Source: Cucumis sativus (lineage: Eukaryota > Streptophyta > Magnoliopsida > Cucurbitales > Cucurbitaceae). Taken from it: DNA of 64,000 nt. This document shows positions 11,209 through 23,659 of the stretch, one piece after another (the stretch's first letter is position 1; every line of letters starts with the position of its first letter). Location: NCBI RefSeq assembly GCF_000004075.3, contig NC_026655.2, positions 5,270,001 to 5,334,000 on the forward strand, in the 5' to 3' direction. The position numbers and the translations under genes were made by a program. The notes below the pieces were generated by a model that saw nothing but the letters and a program-made list of their open reading frames with translations, did not search any database and had not been told where the DNA came from.

Positions 11209-12935
11209 CATAGAATGCTTGTATATATTGGCTATGAAATTATCACAAAGCCTATGATTCTGATGAAGCAATAGTGTTCATTCATTGTCATCTTCAAACA
11301 GCTCAATTGTATAGTTGCTGTATCTCAGTTTTCTAACCTGGAATTTAAACAAGTCAAGCAGGTTGGTTAATCGAGTTTTGTACAAATTTAAGTTTGATCA
11401 ATACATAAATTAACCAAAATATTTTGTTGAATGTCAACAAAAATTTAGCTTTAATGTTCTTCTTTCTATAACTCTTTATCAGTTTTGCACAAAAACCTTC
11501 TAATAAAGTTGAAACATTGAAGGTGCAATTGAATGTACTTACACACTGACTATATGCTGTGAATACCTTAAACTATGCTATATTATTTGAGACACATACA
11601 CTAAATCAATGTAAGTTTTATCATAGAGCCGACAGTTTTAAAGAGAAAAGTTGGAACTTTTTAGTTGGATGATTAATCACCACCTTGACGATTGGTAACT
11701 AGAAGGTGAAACAAATAGGTTTATTTATGAGACATTAAAGTTAAAAAAATAAATAAAAATGAATTCCTTTATTCTTGTTCCATCACTGTCAATTATTTTT
11801 ATTTGTGATTCTGCTATAATATGAATATCTCAACTCACACCTTACCTGTCCTCTAAATAAGTAGCATTCATTACCCTCTTTTGCTGAAGGCTGAAGCTGG
11901 ACCATTGCTTATTGATTTTGATAGGCTATGTTTGCATGCAATGCTATGCATTTCTATTTCTTTATTTCTTCTTCCTTTTCGTTACTAATCATTGCCAAAT
12001 CCCCTAATTTAACATTTTATTTAACTTTCTCCAAATTCTACTTTATGGTGGTGGTGATGATACACTCATATGGAGCATTATTCAATTTGATTCTCAAACT
12101 TTATTAGTTTTTAATTACAACCCAAATCATGAAAAGTGATATAGATTTCAGTGTTTCTTGTGATTTCTTTTTCTGGGATATATGTTAAAAAAGTGAAGAG
12201 AAAAATGGGGGAAAAGAAAAAGAAAAAGAAAACATTTTGGAGGGGATTCTTTGTTGGTCTTGGAGTAAAGTCACTATCTTTAGTTTTTGCAATAATCCCA
12301 TTGATGAAAGCAACTTGGTTTGGTTCTGTTGAATTTCTTCGTGACCCCACATTCAACTATAAATTTTTATTCAAATTGTTTTTGGGAATTGTTGATTTTG
12401 CCTCTTAAACAAGCTTGTAATTTGTTCATTTGAACTAGTTTTAACTTAAATTTCCAAATGAAGAATGGTTAGAGGAAAGTTGTTTGATTTGAAATTTACT
12501 TTCCTTTTTACAAGACAATGGAAAAAGGGAATAAGGAAAAGAAAAAAAGAAAAGTTGGATGCATACTTTAATAAGGGTAGATATTTGAATTTGCAGACTT
12601 GTGGTTACAATTATGCTCTGAAATGGCAGTCATTACGCTTTACAGTTGTACAAGCAACGCTGCAGAGAAATCAGATTACTGCTCAACCCCCATGGCCGAA
12701 CGGGATCCATTCCATTCCAGGCTTCTTCATCACTATAGTCTTCTCTTTTTCCATCTCTCTGTTCATCAATGATTCAACCCCAGAAAGAATTTCTTGCCAA
12801 AAATTCAACTTCTTCTTTGATTTTCCTTTCCCTTCTGGTTCTTCCATCGTTTTCCTACCCTCACATGGCGGCCACCCTTTAGCCATTTTTGGCATCTCCG
12901 ATTGTTTTTTGGGTTTCTTGTTTTAGTTTTTGGAT
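11209..12935. other. 3' flank and long 5' leader of the next gene
   Basis: 3' flank of the phosphatase-like gene followed by the promoter and leader of the RING ligase gene. A 67-codon open frame starting at ATG 12205 has a lysine-rich start and a hydrophobic centre but no family I recognise. The frame at 12465-12926 runs into the ligase start from another frame. I would not call either a gene. Confidence 0.5.
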
Positions 12936-15786
12936 ATGGCTATTCGAGGTGTCGATTTCAAATGGTAAATCTCTTCCCCCCCCATCGTTTTATTGGAATC
13001 CAAATTTACCCTTATTCATGGGGTTTTCACTTCTTCAGTATTTTTGGGATTTTTCAGGTACGATGGCTTCTTCTTGTCTATGCTTGCAACTAGTATGTAT
13101 CCTTTTGCCATATGACTGCAAGCTGTTGCTATTTAGGTTTGCTTGTTTTAACTCTTTTCAGAAAATTGTAATTGGATTTCATGAGCCTTCTCTTGCATTC
13201 CTTCTGAGATCAAGCTGTTCAACTAGAAACTTTGTTTCTTGTTTATGTTACTTTTTTTCTTGCTTTCCTTTAACCCCCTGCTTGTGTTTTTTACTTAGCT
13301 TTTTGAGCGCTGGAATGATTATATATGGGGTATAAGTTTCATTGTTATATTTCTTTATCTCTTCTTTTCTTTAACTGTTTTGCTTGTTAGAATCATTGTG
13401 ACCATCAATTGGAGAAGGTACAATACTTGTACATATCCTTTGCACATATGGATTGTGGTATGTGTCCAAGTTTTTAAAAAAGTGATACAATTCTTAAGTT
13501 ATATTTACGATTGCTTGCTTCTGATGGCTATGTATATCACTTTCTTCATTCAGGTTGATTATACCTCTGTGTTTGCTTTTCGCCTTTTGTTGTTCATAGA
13601 TAATGCACTTTCAGCTGGAATGGGATTGTAAGGCTTTCTCCATTTATCTCTATATAGATAATGCACTTGTGGTAGAGGCACTTAAATTCTTCTGTTTACA
13701 GTATATTTTAGATTCTTAAGGGTTGTCTTATTCTTACTGTTGAATTTAAATTGCGTTAGAGATTTTGGATGGCAGCAGCGGTATGCTCGGTTTTGTGGAA
13801 GAGTCGTGGTTCTTTCTATCTTGTCTCTATTGCTCTACCCGTTTCTATGTGCGTGGACTGTGATTGGTACCCTGTGGTTTAGAGATGCTAAAGACTGTGT
13901 AAGCTATATTTCCCTTAGTTAACATTGGCCAAATCATCTATTTACAAGCTTTGATTATTTAGTTTGTGTTATTGATGCAAGCAGTTACCTGAAGAGGGAC
14001 AGAAATGGGGTTTCCTTATTTGGTTGCTTTTCAGCTACTGTGCCCTCCTTTGCATTGCCTGCATGTCAGTTGGAAAGGTTATACATTTTCTGTGTACTTC
14101 TCCATTCTCTTGCTTAAATCTTGCCTGTTTGTTACTTCAGTGAATTTTAAGCAAGTTTAGGCTCTTAATTGAGGGCCTGAGGCGCATATTATGTTACAGA
14201 GCTATTCCTTAAAGTCTGTTTCTAACTTGATCTTTTCTGTTAACCACATACTTAGTGTTTCAAATTATTCTTGTTTGATACTAACCGCTTTTCTTGTCGG
14301 TTCTTAATCCGTCTTATGTGCAGTGGTTAGTGCGTAGACAAGCACACTTGTTCCGTGCCCAACAAGGCATACCGGTATCAGAATATGGAGTAAGCTTTAA
14401 ACTTTTTGGTGTTAAACCAAGGAATAATAGTTGTTTTTGTCCAACAAGGCATATATCTTCTTGTTTTGCTTTTTTCGGCATTGCTATACACTTTATTTTA
14501 TAAAATGCCCTACCTTCAAAAGTGCAAAATTTCTTTGATTTGGGATCATATGCTCTTTTTCTTTACAAGTGTATCAGTTTATAACCATCAAACATTGAAT
14601 TGACTAGAATTTTTCTGCATACAGGTTCTAGTTGATATGATTAGAGTTCCTGATTGGGCATATGAAGCTGCAGGACTGGAAACACGAGCCATTGGCCAAG
14701 ATGCTACTGGGTATCATCCCGGACTGTTCTTAACCTCAGCTCAGGTAAATGTCTGAAGCGTAAATCGGTGCATATGGAAATCTTTTGCCTTCAGCTATGG
14801 ATCTGTTGTAATAACATGTATTCAAGTAATTTCACTTGTCTATTGACTTCTGTAACCTTTGTTTTGCAAACGGGATGTTAAGGTCCTGTAGCATATTACA
14901 CTCGCAAGTTCAAGATTAATGTGGGAGGAAATCTGGATGGAACTTCTTTACCTTAAGAATGTGTACTGGAAAATCTGTAGGATTGCTCTTTCTTTGCTTA
15001 TTATGAAGCAGTGGTTTGTTTTATTGTAGTCAATAGTCGTTGGCACAAAATTTTAAGAAACGGGCGACTTTTGTGCAGCGGGAAGCTGTGGAAGCTCTCA
15101 TCCAGGAACTTCCAAAGTTTAGGCTGAAGGCTGTCCCAACTGATTGCAGTGAATGCCCTATTTGCCTTGAAGAGTTTCATGTAGGGAATGAGGTAAACTG
15201 TCGGCTTCATATTTTCAATCATTCATCTCAAAATGTTTACATTGCACATGTTCTCTTATTTTGAACTTGAGAAACCAAGTTCAATTTATGCAGTAACCTA
15301 CCTACGATCTAATACCTTACGAGTTTTCTCAGCACCCAAATATTGTAATGTTACGTGGGTTACCCGTTACCCAAAGATTAGTCAAAGTATGCCCAAGCTG
15401 GTTTGGGATAGTCAATGGATATATGTAAATAAATAAAAAAACGTTTTGCTGCAGTTCTTATTGGTTTTTACTTTGTGCAGGTTCGTGGTATGCCATGTGC
15501 TCACAATTTCCACGTTGAATGTATTGACGAATGGCTTCGTCTGAATGTCAAATGTCCTCGATGCCGCTCCTCCGTCTTCCCAAATCTCGACCTCAGCGCT
15601 CTTTCTAACCTGCATTCAGACACAGAACAAACATCTCACAATGCTTTTGTAACAACCCAACCTTCAAGTCTATCGAGATCAACTCCAACTCACGCAGCTC
15701 ATACCGAAAACAGTCTCCAAACTGATACTGCCTTAGATGCTTTGGAAAATGGAAACTCACCCATGCCATCTGCTTCTCCTCATTGA
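12936..15786 (+). CDS. SIS3: RING-H2 E3 ubiquitin ligase, SIS3-type
   Basis: Ten exons: 12936-12964, 13058-13096, 13391-13457, 13554-13627, 13760-13898, 13985-14077, 14324-14389, 14625-14744, 15079-15192 and 15481-15786, coding 348 residues. The order and much of the sequence match Arabidopsis SUGAR-INSENSITIVE 3, about 358 residues. The N-terminal half holds four hydrophobic segments, including a first helix after [21 protein letters not shown], and [19 protein letters not shown]3H2C3 RING follows: C235, C238, C253, H255, H258, C261, C272, C275. The tail is Ser/Thr-rich and divergent. The family acts as a membrane-bound ubiquitin ligase promoting sugar responses in seedlings. The start [10 protein letters not shown] matches the family N-terminus; its 29-nt first exon is easily missed. 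Exon 2 uses the donor AT|GTATCC, the only choice keeping the TSIIIVTINW helix in frame. Confidence 0.95.
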
Positions 15787-18700
15787 TCTACAACCATCTT
15801 AACCAAAACTCCTCAGAAAGATTCAACACTGATATAAACCAGAAAAAGCAAAAGAACACTGACATCTTCTATAGTTGTTCTATTGTAAATCCTTCTAAAA
15901 ACTTGGCCAAAGAGTGAATTTTTTGTTAGGTTTTTGAAAGATGGTTATAAAATATTTATGAATCTGACAGCGACCCTCAAAATTTTAGCCATGGAGGAAA
16001 CAAGAGTTCACGTGGGTTTCTTCTGTTAGGCCATGTTCATGGCTCGTGGATCTCATAGATTCCTCACCACTTGACAAATATTTCCCATCAGATCCTCCCT
16101 TTCCATTTCCAACCCATCTTTTTTGTCTTCTTCTTTTTGTTGTTTCTTCTCTTTAATTTCTTTAGGTTACATATATATAATATATAATGCAAAAGATAAG
16201 TAAGTTCATGACATTAATATAGAACATGCTTTAAAATTCACATTTGCATAATCTCAGGATCACCATCAAATTGGATGTGAAAATATCATAGTGGAACTCA
16301 TACTTTATTTCTGATCAATTGTCAAGAAGCTAGCATCTAATACTCGATAATTGGACGATGAACGATCGATATCATATCGATTGCGATTTTATTTAGTATG
16401 AAAATATTTGAAAGGAAGGAGTTGGTTGTTCGGCGGTTGTCACAAGGAAGTGATAATTCCCGTAAGATTCAATTAATCATAAAACACCAAACATGTCAAC
16501 CTAGACACTTAAATATTAAGATTAACACTATATGGTTGTAATACTTGATGATCTTATGCATGTGCATGACCACATTTGACACTAATTATTTATTTACTTA
16601 TTTTATTATATACTTCTAAAAGTGGACCAACTAGGAATTAAATAAATGAAAGAAAATCAGATAATGAAGATTATTGTTGTTCATATTATTTTGGATGAAG
16701 ATTGGTTTGGTTAATACAAATCTATTTCTTATGATGATATAGGCTGGAGGAGTTAGGCAATTGAGCCAACAATATGAAGTGGAAATTAAAAACTATAATT
16801 AAATGTATAGAGATAATGATTGAACCTTAAAATAATTGAGATCCTTAATCTTTCATTTTATGCATTATTTTTTGCTGTCAACTTTTAGGGTGTCAATCTA
16901 ATCTTGATTTTAAATCTCTTAATTAAACAAGTAATCATATTTAATACAATAATTTTTCTTAAAATAATAACACAAATCTTTCATTTTTTCTTTTTCCAAC
17001 ATTAATTACAACTCGATATCTGGTTTATTGAAAATAAATATTATTAATTTTAGGGATAAAGTTTCAAGTTCCCATGTCAACATCTGAAAGGAAAGAAAGG
17101 TTTGCGCGTGGATGTTGAGATGATTAATTAATTGAATTCTGAGTAATTATAGGTTGATTAAGGAAAATGGGTTTTAATTAAGGTTTTATAAATAGTGTAA
17201 TTGGAATAAGTTAGGATTGATAATTAAGTGCACAGTAATTAGCAACATTTTCTGAAATTTCAAATGTAGCAATTTTTTTTTATTATATATTTTTAGAGTT
17301 TGATATAGTTTTAGTTGTATTTCTGTTTACTTTACTGTATGATATTTATCAATACTTTGAGTCATAACGATTATATTTGCAATTGAATTTTATAAATTCA
17401 ATCCTTCAACTTCTATTTTCTACTTTGGTTTGTTGTGGTCGGATGAATTTGTATATATGTATATGACCAAAATAAACAAGAGTTGAAAGGAATTAGGAGT
17501 TTAAGTATGGAGATTAGAGTAGTATTCATGCTGTATACTAGTGAATTTTTATGTTTAACATAACCCAAAAGTGTGTTCTTCCTGTCTAATAAACTTGGTG
17601 AGTTTCGTTTGGTAATTTACACTATGAATTGAGTTTATAATATTCCTTTCTATGTATTAAGCTTAAGCAATTTGAAATTTAAACTTGAAAGCATGAAAGT
17701 ATGATTTTCAAAACCTATCCAAAATCTTAATTTTTTTATTGAATTGAGTGAACTTATAAACAAAATCAAATTTAAATTATTACGAAATAAACAAAAATAA
17801 GTTATGTTAAAGAAAAAACTAAAATATTTAAAAACGAACAAAATGTTTAAACAAAAATAAGTATCTTCCAAAACATTTTTATCATCCAAACAAACGTAAT
17901 TTTAAAGTTCAATACTTAATTTATAAATTTAGTTAAATTAAAATTAAAATTATAAAAAAGATTTAACCACTACTTAGTAATATAATGTACGGACAACTTT
18001 TTGGGGTTTGTGAGAAAAGGTCTCTACTTCTCATAGGTAATGTGAACTTTATAGAGCTAAGAGCTAAGACACTCATCACTATCAATTTCATTTTTCTTTT
18101 TTTCCTTTCCATTTATATTTTACGTTTATTTTAGAATTAAAACTATTTAATTTGTTTGTTTTTTTACAAATAGTTGATGTTAGAATCTAGATAGGAAGAA
18201 AAGACAAATGTATAACTTTCATGTGATGTGACCATGGCAAATTTATGTAAAAATCAAAACTAGAAGATAAAGTTTTAGTTGAAGTTTCGATTTAACTTAT
18301 ATTTTATATAGTTAAAGAAGAAGATATAAAAATTTCCTAAAAATATATATTATTAGTTCACAGCTACACCTACTTAAACCAAACTGTATACTTGTATTTA
18401 TATTCTATTATATATTTTCTTGATTTTTGATCCATTTTCTTATGCTTTTAAGTAAGAGAAGAGGAATCATAAAAAGAATATTTGATTTCTTTTAGTATTC
18501 AAAACTTAATTAACTTTATAAATAGATAATGAAATAATATAAAATTTAGACTTTTCAATCATATTATTTGAAAATGGTAAAATTTGAAAGGAAAATGAAA
18601 AGTATTATTATTGTTTGAAATGTTTTAAACAAAGGTAGGTAATTTAAAAAGGAAGGAATTAAATTTAAAAAAAAAAGGATAGTTAGTGAAAGATTGAGAG

Positions 18701-19535
18701 ATAAGAATCTAAGATTAAGAATCTTGTCAGAGTTTAGGTTTGAAATTTAGAAGTGGTCCGAAGAACCAAAACAGGTCCATTATTATTATAACATAAACAC
18801 CTTTTTCATTTTTTTTTTCTTTTCTTTTTGCATGGGATGATACCAAAGTTCGTTATATCATAATATTTTTCTCAACCGTCAACTTGAACAAATCATCTTA
18901 TTATTTTAACATACAAACATATATATATATATATATGTATCAGTCGGTGCAAAAATAATATTGAGTCAACATCTCACCTAAACTTTTTATCCTCCACTTT
19001 CTATATATATTCCATACTATACCTTGTTTCTTTCTTTAAACTAAAAAGGTGGTTTGAAGTGGTAAGTTGGTTCTTACCCTTTCTAAAGTATAAAGAGACC
19101 TTTGTTTGCTTGTAATCCATGAGGATGTAATCTAAAATCTAGGTTTTGGAGGATATTTTAAATGCAATTTATTTTATTAAAATAATTTAACTATCCAACT
19201 TATATTATATGGTTTGGATTGGAATAAAATTTTGACCGGGTTTGAATCTAATTCAGTCAAATGTGAATTAGAAAAAGAAAAGTAAAGGATGATTTAGAAA
19301 TGTAAAGAGAATTGAAGTGATATTTGAGGGGAGTAGGATTGGTAGGCTATACAATATAATTAATATTGTTGTTGAAAGAAAAAGGGTTTGTGGTTTTGGA
19401 TGAGACGGGGGGTGAGATCATGTAATGGACACGCGTTGAAAAAGTTGGTGGGAGCCACTGTCCAGGGCAGCTTTCTTTTTCTTTTCTTTTGTTTTTAAAT
19501 TAGATGAGAGGTTAAAATAAATAAATAAATAAAAA

Positions 19536-19561
19536 TAGAGAGAGATAGAGAGAGAGAGAGA
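19536..19561. repeat. (GA)n microsatellite
   Basis: Nearly pure AG repeats broken by two T residues. Confidence 0.9.
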
Positions 19562-19732
19562 CCGTATACGGAAGAGGACCATACGGCTTTGTCCGACAAA
19601 CCCACGGATACCTTCCTGTAATGTGGTCCCCACTCCTTCTGTTTCCGTTACTTCACTTAACTACCTCTCTCCCCCTCTCTCCCTTTTTTACCCCTCTCTT
19701 TTTCCCTTTCTTCCCCATTCTACCCCCTACCC

Positions 19733-19767
19733 CCTTCCCTTCCCTTCCATTCCCTTCCCTTCCCTTC
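19733..19767. repeat. (TTCCC)n pentanucleotide repeat
   Basis: Seven consecutive TTCCC-type units, one varied to TTCCA, inside a pyrimidine tract starting near 19655. Confidence 0.85.
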
Positions 19768-19999
19768 ATCCATCTATCTCTCATTCTTTTCATTTTTCAT
19801 TTCTATTTCCTTTTTAATTTCTAATATATGCATTTCTTTATTATTATCTAATCTTTTTCCAATTTCATCCATTTTGTTTTTCCCTCTCTTCTAACCTTAT
19901 ATCATCCTAAAATCTATCCTCACATCATTATTACTACTCTCTGTATTGAAATTTCTTATTAATTGCTTCTACATAGTTTTTTATATGACATACAACAAT

Positions 20000-20034
20000 G
20001 TGTGAAGTGTGAAGTGTGAAGTGTGAAGTGTGAG
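20000..20034. repeat. (GTGTGAA)n minisatellite
   Basis: Four perfect GTGTGAA units followed by a partial fifth (GTGTGAG). A likely length-polymorphic site. Confidence 0.9.
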
Positions 20035-21087
20035 ATTCAAACTTTCTGATTTCTCGGTGGAGGATAACTTGATGATTTGATAGTTATATAATCAGGTATT
20101 CAACAATTAAGAGTGAAACAACAGAGGTCACATGGAGTAGGCATTTTTATTATTTTAATTTTTGGAAGGGTGGTAAAAATATGGGCTAATATATTTACAA
20201 TCATAGACTCAATAATTAAGAAAGGATGTACTATATTCATAATTGTAGGTACATATGGGGTAGGGATAGGAATTTGAGAGGAAAGGGGAGGTGAAGATGA
20301 GGGGCAGTATGGAAAAAATGAAGAAGGTAAGGGGTGAAAGAGGGAGAAAATGAAAGGGTAGGGGTCATAATCAAGAGTGGACCCATAATGTCCCCTAAGA
20401 AGAGGATCTTTACACGTTATGAATGTAAAGGGGCATAAACGAAAAGAAAGGTATTTCCATTAACTTTGGCTTTGCCACAACCCCCAAGAAGAAAAGAAAC
20501 AAGCCAAAATATGGCTTAACAAGACGAGTCTTTCAAGTCTTTTAAGTCTTTTACATAGACACACAGACAGAGAGAAACCCGCCAGCTCTTCCCCCATATG
20601 CTTTCACTGCACCACCAGAAACAACAACTACATCTCAACCGACCCTTTTAGCTGTAAACCCTCTCTCAATCTCTATGAACAACAAAACCCATCTTCTTCT
20701 TTTCTGTTTCACCTCCATATTTCTATTCTAGTCTTTCAAATACATCACTCTTTGCTCTTTTTCATCTTAGTTTGTGGTGTATGTGTGTTTAATTTGAATG
20801 ATTCTGAGGTGGGTTTTCCTTCTTTTGTTGGGATGACTTCCATTATTGGTCTGCCTTTTTCTTCTTTCTTTCTTGCATGAGTATCAACAAAGGAAAATGT
20901 AGCTAAAACAGTGAAACCCATTAGACAAGAGGTTAGTTCTGTTTTCTGTAGCTATAGATCTCGTTCTTGCATCGATTGATTTAAGCAAAATTTTTAGTGG
21001 ATTTAGAGTCTACATTGGGAAGTGGGAAGGATTCAAGTGAGGGAAATTCATGAGATTGATGATATTCGTAAGATTTGGCCACACCCC

Positions 21088-23193
21088 ATGAGGAATTTAA
21101 ACTGGTTTAAGCCAATTTCGATTAATGGGAAGCCTGGGAGGAGGCTTTCACTTGGAGAGTACCAACGGGCTGTGTCGTGGTCTAAGTATTTGGTGTCTTC
21201 AGGAGCTGAGATAAAGGGAGAAGGAGAAGAGGAATGGAGTGCTGACATGTCCCAGTTGTTCATTGGCTTCAAATTTGCTACTGGAAGGCATAGTAGGATT
21301 TACAGAGGTGTCTATAAGCAAAGGGATGTTGCAATTAAGCTGATAAGCCAGCCTGAGGAGGATGAAAACTTGGCTAATTTTCTTGAGAATCAGTTCATTT
21401 CAGAGGTGGCATTGCTGTTTCGATTGAGACATCCCAATATCATCACTGTATGTTTCATTACTTGTTATTTTTTTTTTCTTTTTTTTTTTTGTGGGTCTGT
21501 GTCATTTTTTTGTCTGAAGCACCTGAATGTTTTTCATGAAAGGGAATAGTAATGTGTTGTGCTAAATTCTTCTTATGTTGTTTACCCCTTCTTTGTGTTG
21601 TGTCCTATTAGTAACCTCATTCCTTAAAAGGGTTTTTGATAAGTTCATAAATTCTACTGATTTATGTAGTGCCTTTTTATGGCAGCATGCAATTCTTTTA
21701 GCATCTTATCACGGGAAGAGCAGAGAAAAAAATGGCTTCTGTATTTCTTGAAAATGATGAAGATAAACTTTTCTTTTACCATAGGGAACCTCTACTACAT
21801 AAGTCAGATTTCCTTTGGAGATTCTATCTGTTTATCGAACGTGATTTGATTTTGAGATGCAAAAAAGTTGTTTTCCCCATAAACTCTAATCTTAGCCCAA
21901 GCAAAAAGATGGGTTGTTTCTCCATCACCCCTCCTAGATAAGATTGAAGCTTTAGTTGCCTTTCCTTAATGTTTCTTGTTCCTTTTCCCTTCTTTATACA
22001 CGACAACACAGAAATCTCCAAAAAGATGAACTATTGGATGTTGGAGCTAAAGAAGGCAACACAAGAATCTTTCATAGTTGCAAAATAAAGAATGGGAAAG
22101 TTGATCCAAGTTCCTTTCTTACAATGGGTTATGAGCAGTGGTGTATTAGGACTTGACCCACTTTGGAATTGTAAATTTGGTAATCTCATTAGAACTTGAT
22201 CTTCCCTCTGCTGAACGTGACCTGCATTTCTAACCTGTTATTGTATAAACAACTTTGAATTAGTCTCTATAATCATTGATGAGATCTTTTTTACTGCTAA
22301 AATGCTAGCGTCTTCCTTCATCCTGCAGTTCATTGCAGCTTGCAAGAAACCTCCAGTGTTTTGTATTATCACGGAGTATATGACAGGTGGTTCGTTAAGA
22401 AAATATCTCCATCAACAAGAGCCACATTCCGTTCCGCTGAACTTGGTTTTGAAACTAGCTCTCGACATCTCACGTGGGATGCAGTACCTTCATTCTCAGG
22501 GAATACTTCACAGAGATCTTAAATCAGAAAATCTCTTACTTGGTGAAGATATGTGTGTTAAGGTAGCAGATTTTGGTATCTCGTGCTTAGAATCTCAATG
22601 CGGAAGTGCAAAGGGATTCACCGGAACTTACCGCTGGATGGCACCTGAAATGATCAAAGAAAAACACCACACTAAGAAAGTTGATGTCTATAGCTTTGGC
22701 ATTGTCTTGTGGGAGCTCTTAACTGCATTGACACCATTTGATAACTTGACTCCCGAACAGGCAGCATTTGCAGTCTGCCAGAAGGTAACATTCAATTTCT
22801 CTAGATATAGATCAACAATGTCAATTGAAGCCACCTCATTTGCTAATTTTGGCTTCGGTTATAACCATTTCGTTCATGTGCTAATTTAACCTCATCATAT
22901 TGCCTTATGTCTCTGCTCTTCAGAATGCAAGACCACCTCTGCCTTCTGCGTGCCCGCAGGCATTTCGTCATCTGATTAAGAGATGCTGGTCGAAAAAACC
23001 CGACAAGCGACCGCATTTTGACGAGATCGTTTCAATTTTGGAAACTTATGTGGAGTCTTACAATGAAGATCCAGAATTTTTTTGTCATTATGTCCCCTCA
23101 TCTAGCAGATACATTGCTTGGAAATGCTTACCAAAATGTATTACCAAACAATCATCTGCTTCCTTGAAGCCTAGGAATTCTTCATCCTCTTGA
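21088..23193 (+). CDS. Raf-like Ser/Thr protein kinase, HT1-like
   Basis: Three exons, 21088-21447, 22329-22784 and 22924-23193, code 361 residues with phase-0 GT-AG introns. The kinase domain starts after EEWSADMSQL: Gly-rich loop FATGRHSRIYRG (63-74), VAIK lysine K84, helix-C glutamate E106, gatekeeper T135, HRDLKSEN (181-188, catalytic D183), DFG (D201) and WMAPE (to 227). It closely matches the C-group Raf-like kinases around HIGH LEAF TEMPERATURE 1, cytosolic kinases; HT1 controls CO2-regulated stomatal movement. The N-terminus (MRNLNWFKPIS, RRLSLGEYQRAVSWSKYL) differs from HT1 itself, so it may be a close paralogue, and that function is not assured. The frame is open upstream to 21007, but the only ATG is at 21088, which fits the family. 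Its leader probably contains an intron. Confidence 0.93.
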
Positions 23194-23426
23194 ATTCTGT
23201 ATAATTGCCAAATATAGCCTTAGGGTATTATTATTAAAATGAAGGTTGTGAATTTTTGTGCCCCCCTTTTCTTTTAGATGTGGAACAACTATTTTATTTT
23301 GATGGTGCAAATTGTAAATAGATTCCATGTGCATTACTACTTCTTTTGTTCTTCAAATTCCAAGGCTTCATTATTATATGGAAATATTTGATGTTATATA
23401 CTTTATTAATTCAAATTCAATCAAAC

Positions 23427-23427
<1 letters not shown>

Positions 23428-23507
<80 letters not shown>
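23428..23507 (+). tRNA. tRNA-Leu (anticodon TAG)
   Basis: 80-nt tRNA. The acceptor stem GACAGTT pairs with AGCTGTC, with one G-T pair, and the discriminator is A. The A box is TGGCCGAGTGG and the B box GGTTCAAATCC. The anticodon stem CCAGA/TCTGG encloses loop TTTAGGC with anticodon TAG, which reads CUA leucine codons. The long variable arm is that of a class II leucine tRNA. A CAA-type start context (TCAATCAAACA) precedes it, and a TTTT tract soon after can stop RNA polymerase III. CCA is not encoded. It has no intron. Confidence 0.97.
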
Positions 23508-23536
23508 TATTATGTTTTATATTCTATTATTTTTAA

Positions 23537-23586
23537 TGGGCCTTCAAATTAATGAAGCCCGGCCCAATATCTTCATGCAGGGCCCA
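23537..23586. promoter_or_regulatory. Three TGGGCC / GGCCCA (site II-type) boxes
   Basis: TGGGCC at 23537-23542 and GGCCCA at 23561-23566 and 23581-23586. Such site II elements are TCP-binding motifs typical of promoters of housekeeping genes (ribosomal, mitochondrial, proliferation). They lie about 75-120 bases before the ATG at 23660. Confidence 0.55.
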
Positions 23587-23659
23587 TTAAGATTTGGCGG
23601 GGAATTCAACTCTTGGATATGTACTCACCGTTTAAATTGAGAAACTAATCCGCTTCGAA

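Larger units (their letters stand above)
15787..20560. other. Long AT-rich intergenic region with simple repeats
   Basis: No gene seen. Contents: 3' flank of the RING ligase gene, AT-rich sequence, an (AT)n run near 18920-18936, polypurine and polypyrimidine stretches at 19536-19561 and 19733-19767, a 7-bp repeat at 20000-20034, and a purine-rich stretch at 20270-20370 that probably belongs to the kinase promoter. Confidence 0.6.

Noticed and set aside
12151-12408. Short frame with Lys-rich start and hydrophobic middle
   Set aside because: The Lys run comes from an AAG/AAA tract and no family is recognisable; not enough to call a gene.
12465-12926. Open frame of 153 codons before the RING ligase
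   Set aside because: No similarity, atypical composition, and it runs into the ligase start region in a different frame; best seen as leader sequence.
21022-21087. Extension of the HT1-like kinase upstream of 21088
   Set aside because: The frame is open but the codon at 21022 is GTG, not ATG; MRNLNWFKPIS at 21088 fits the family start.
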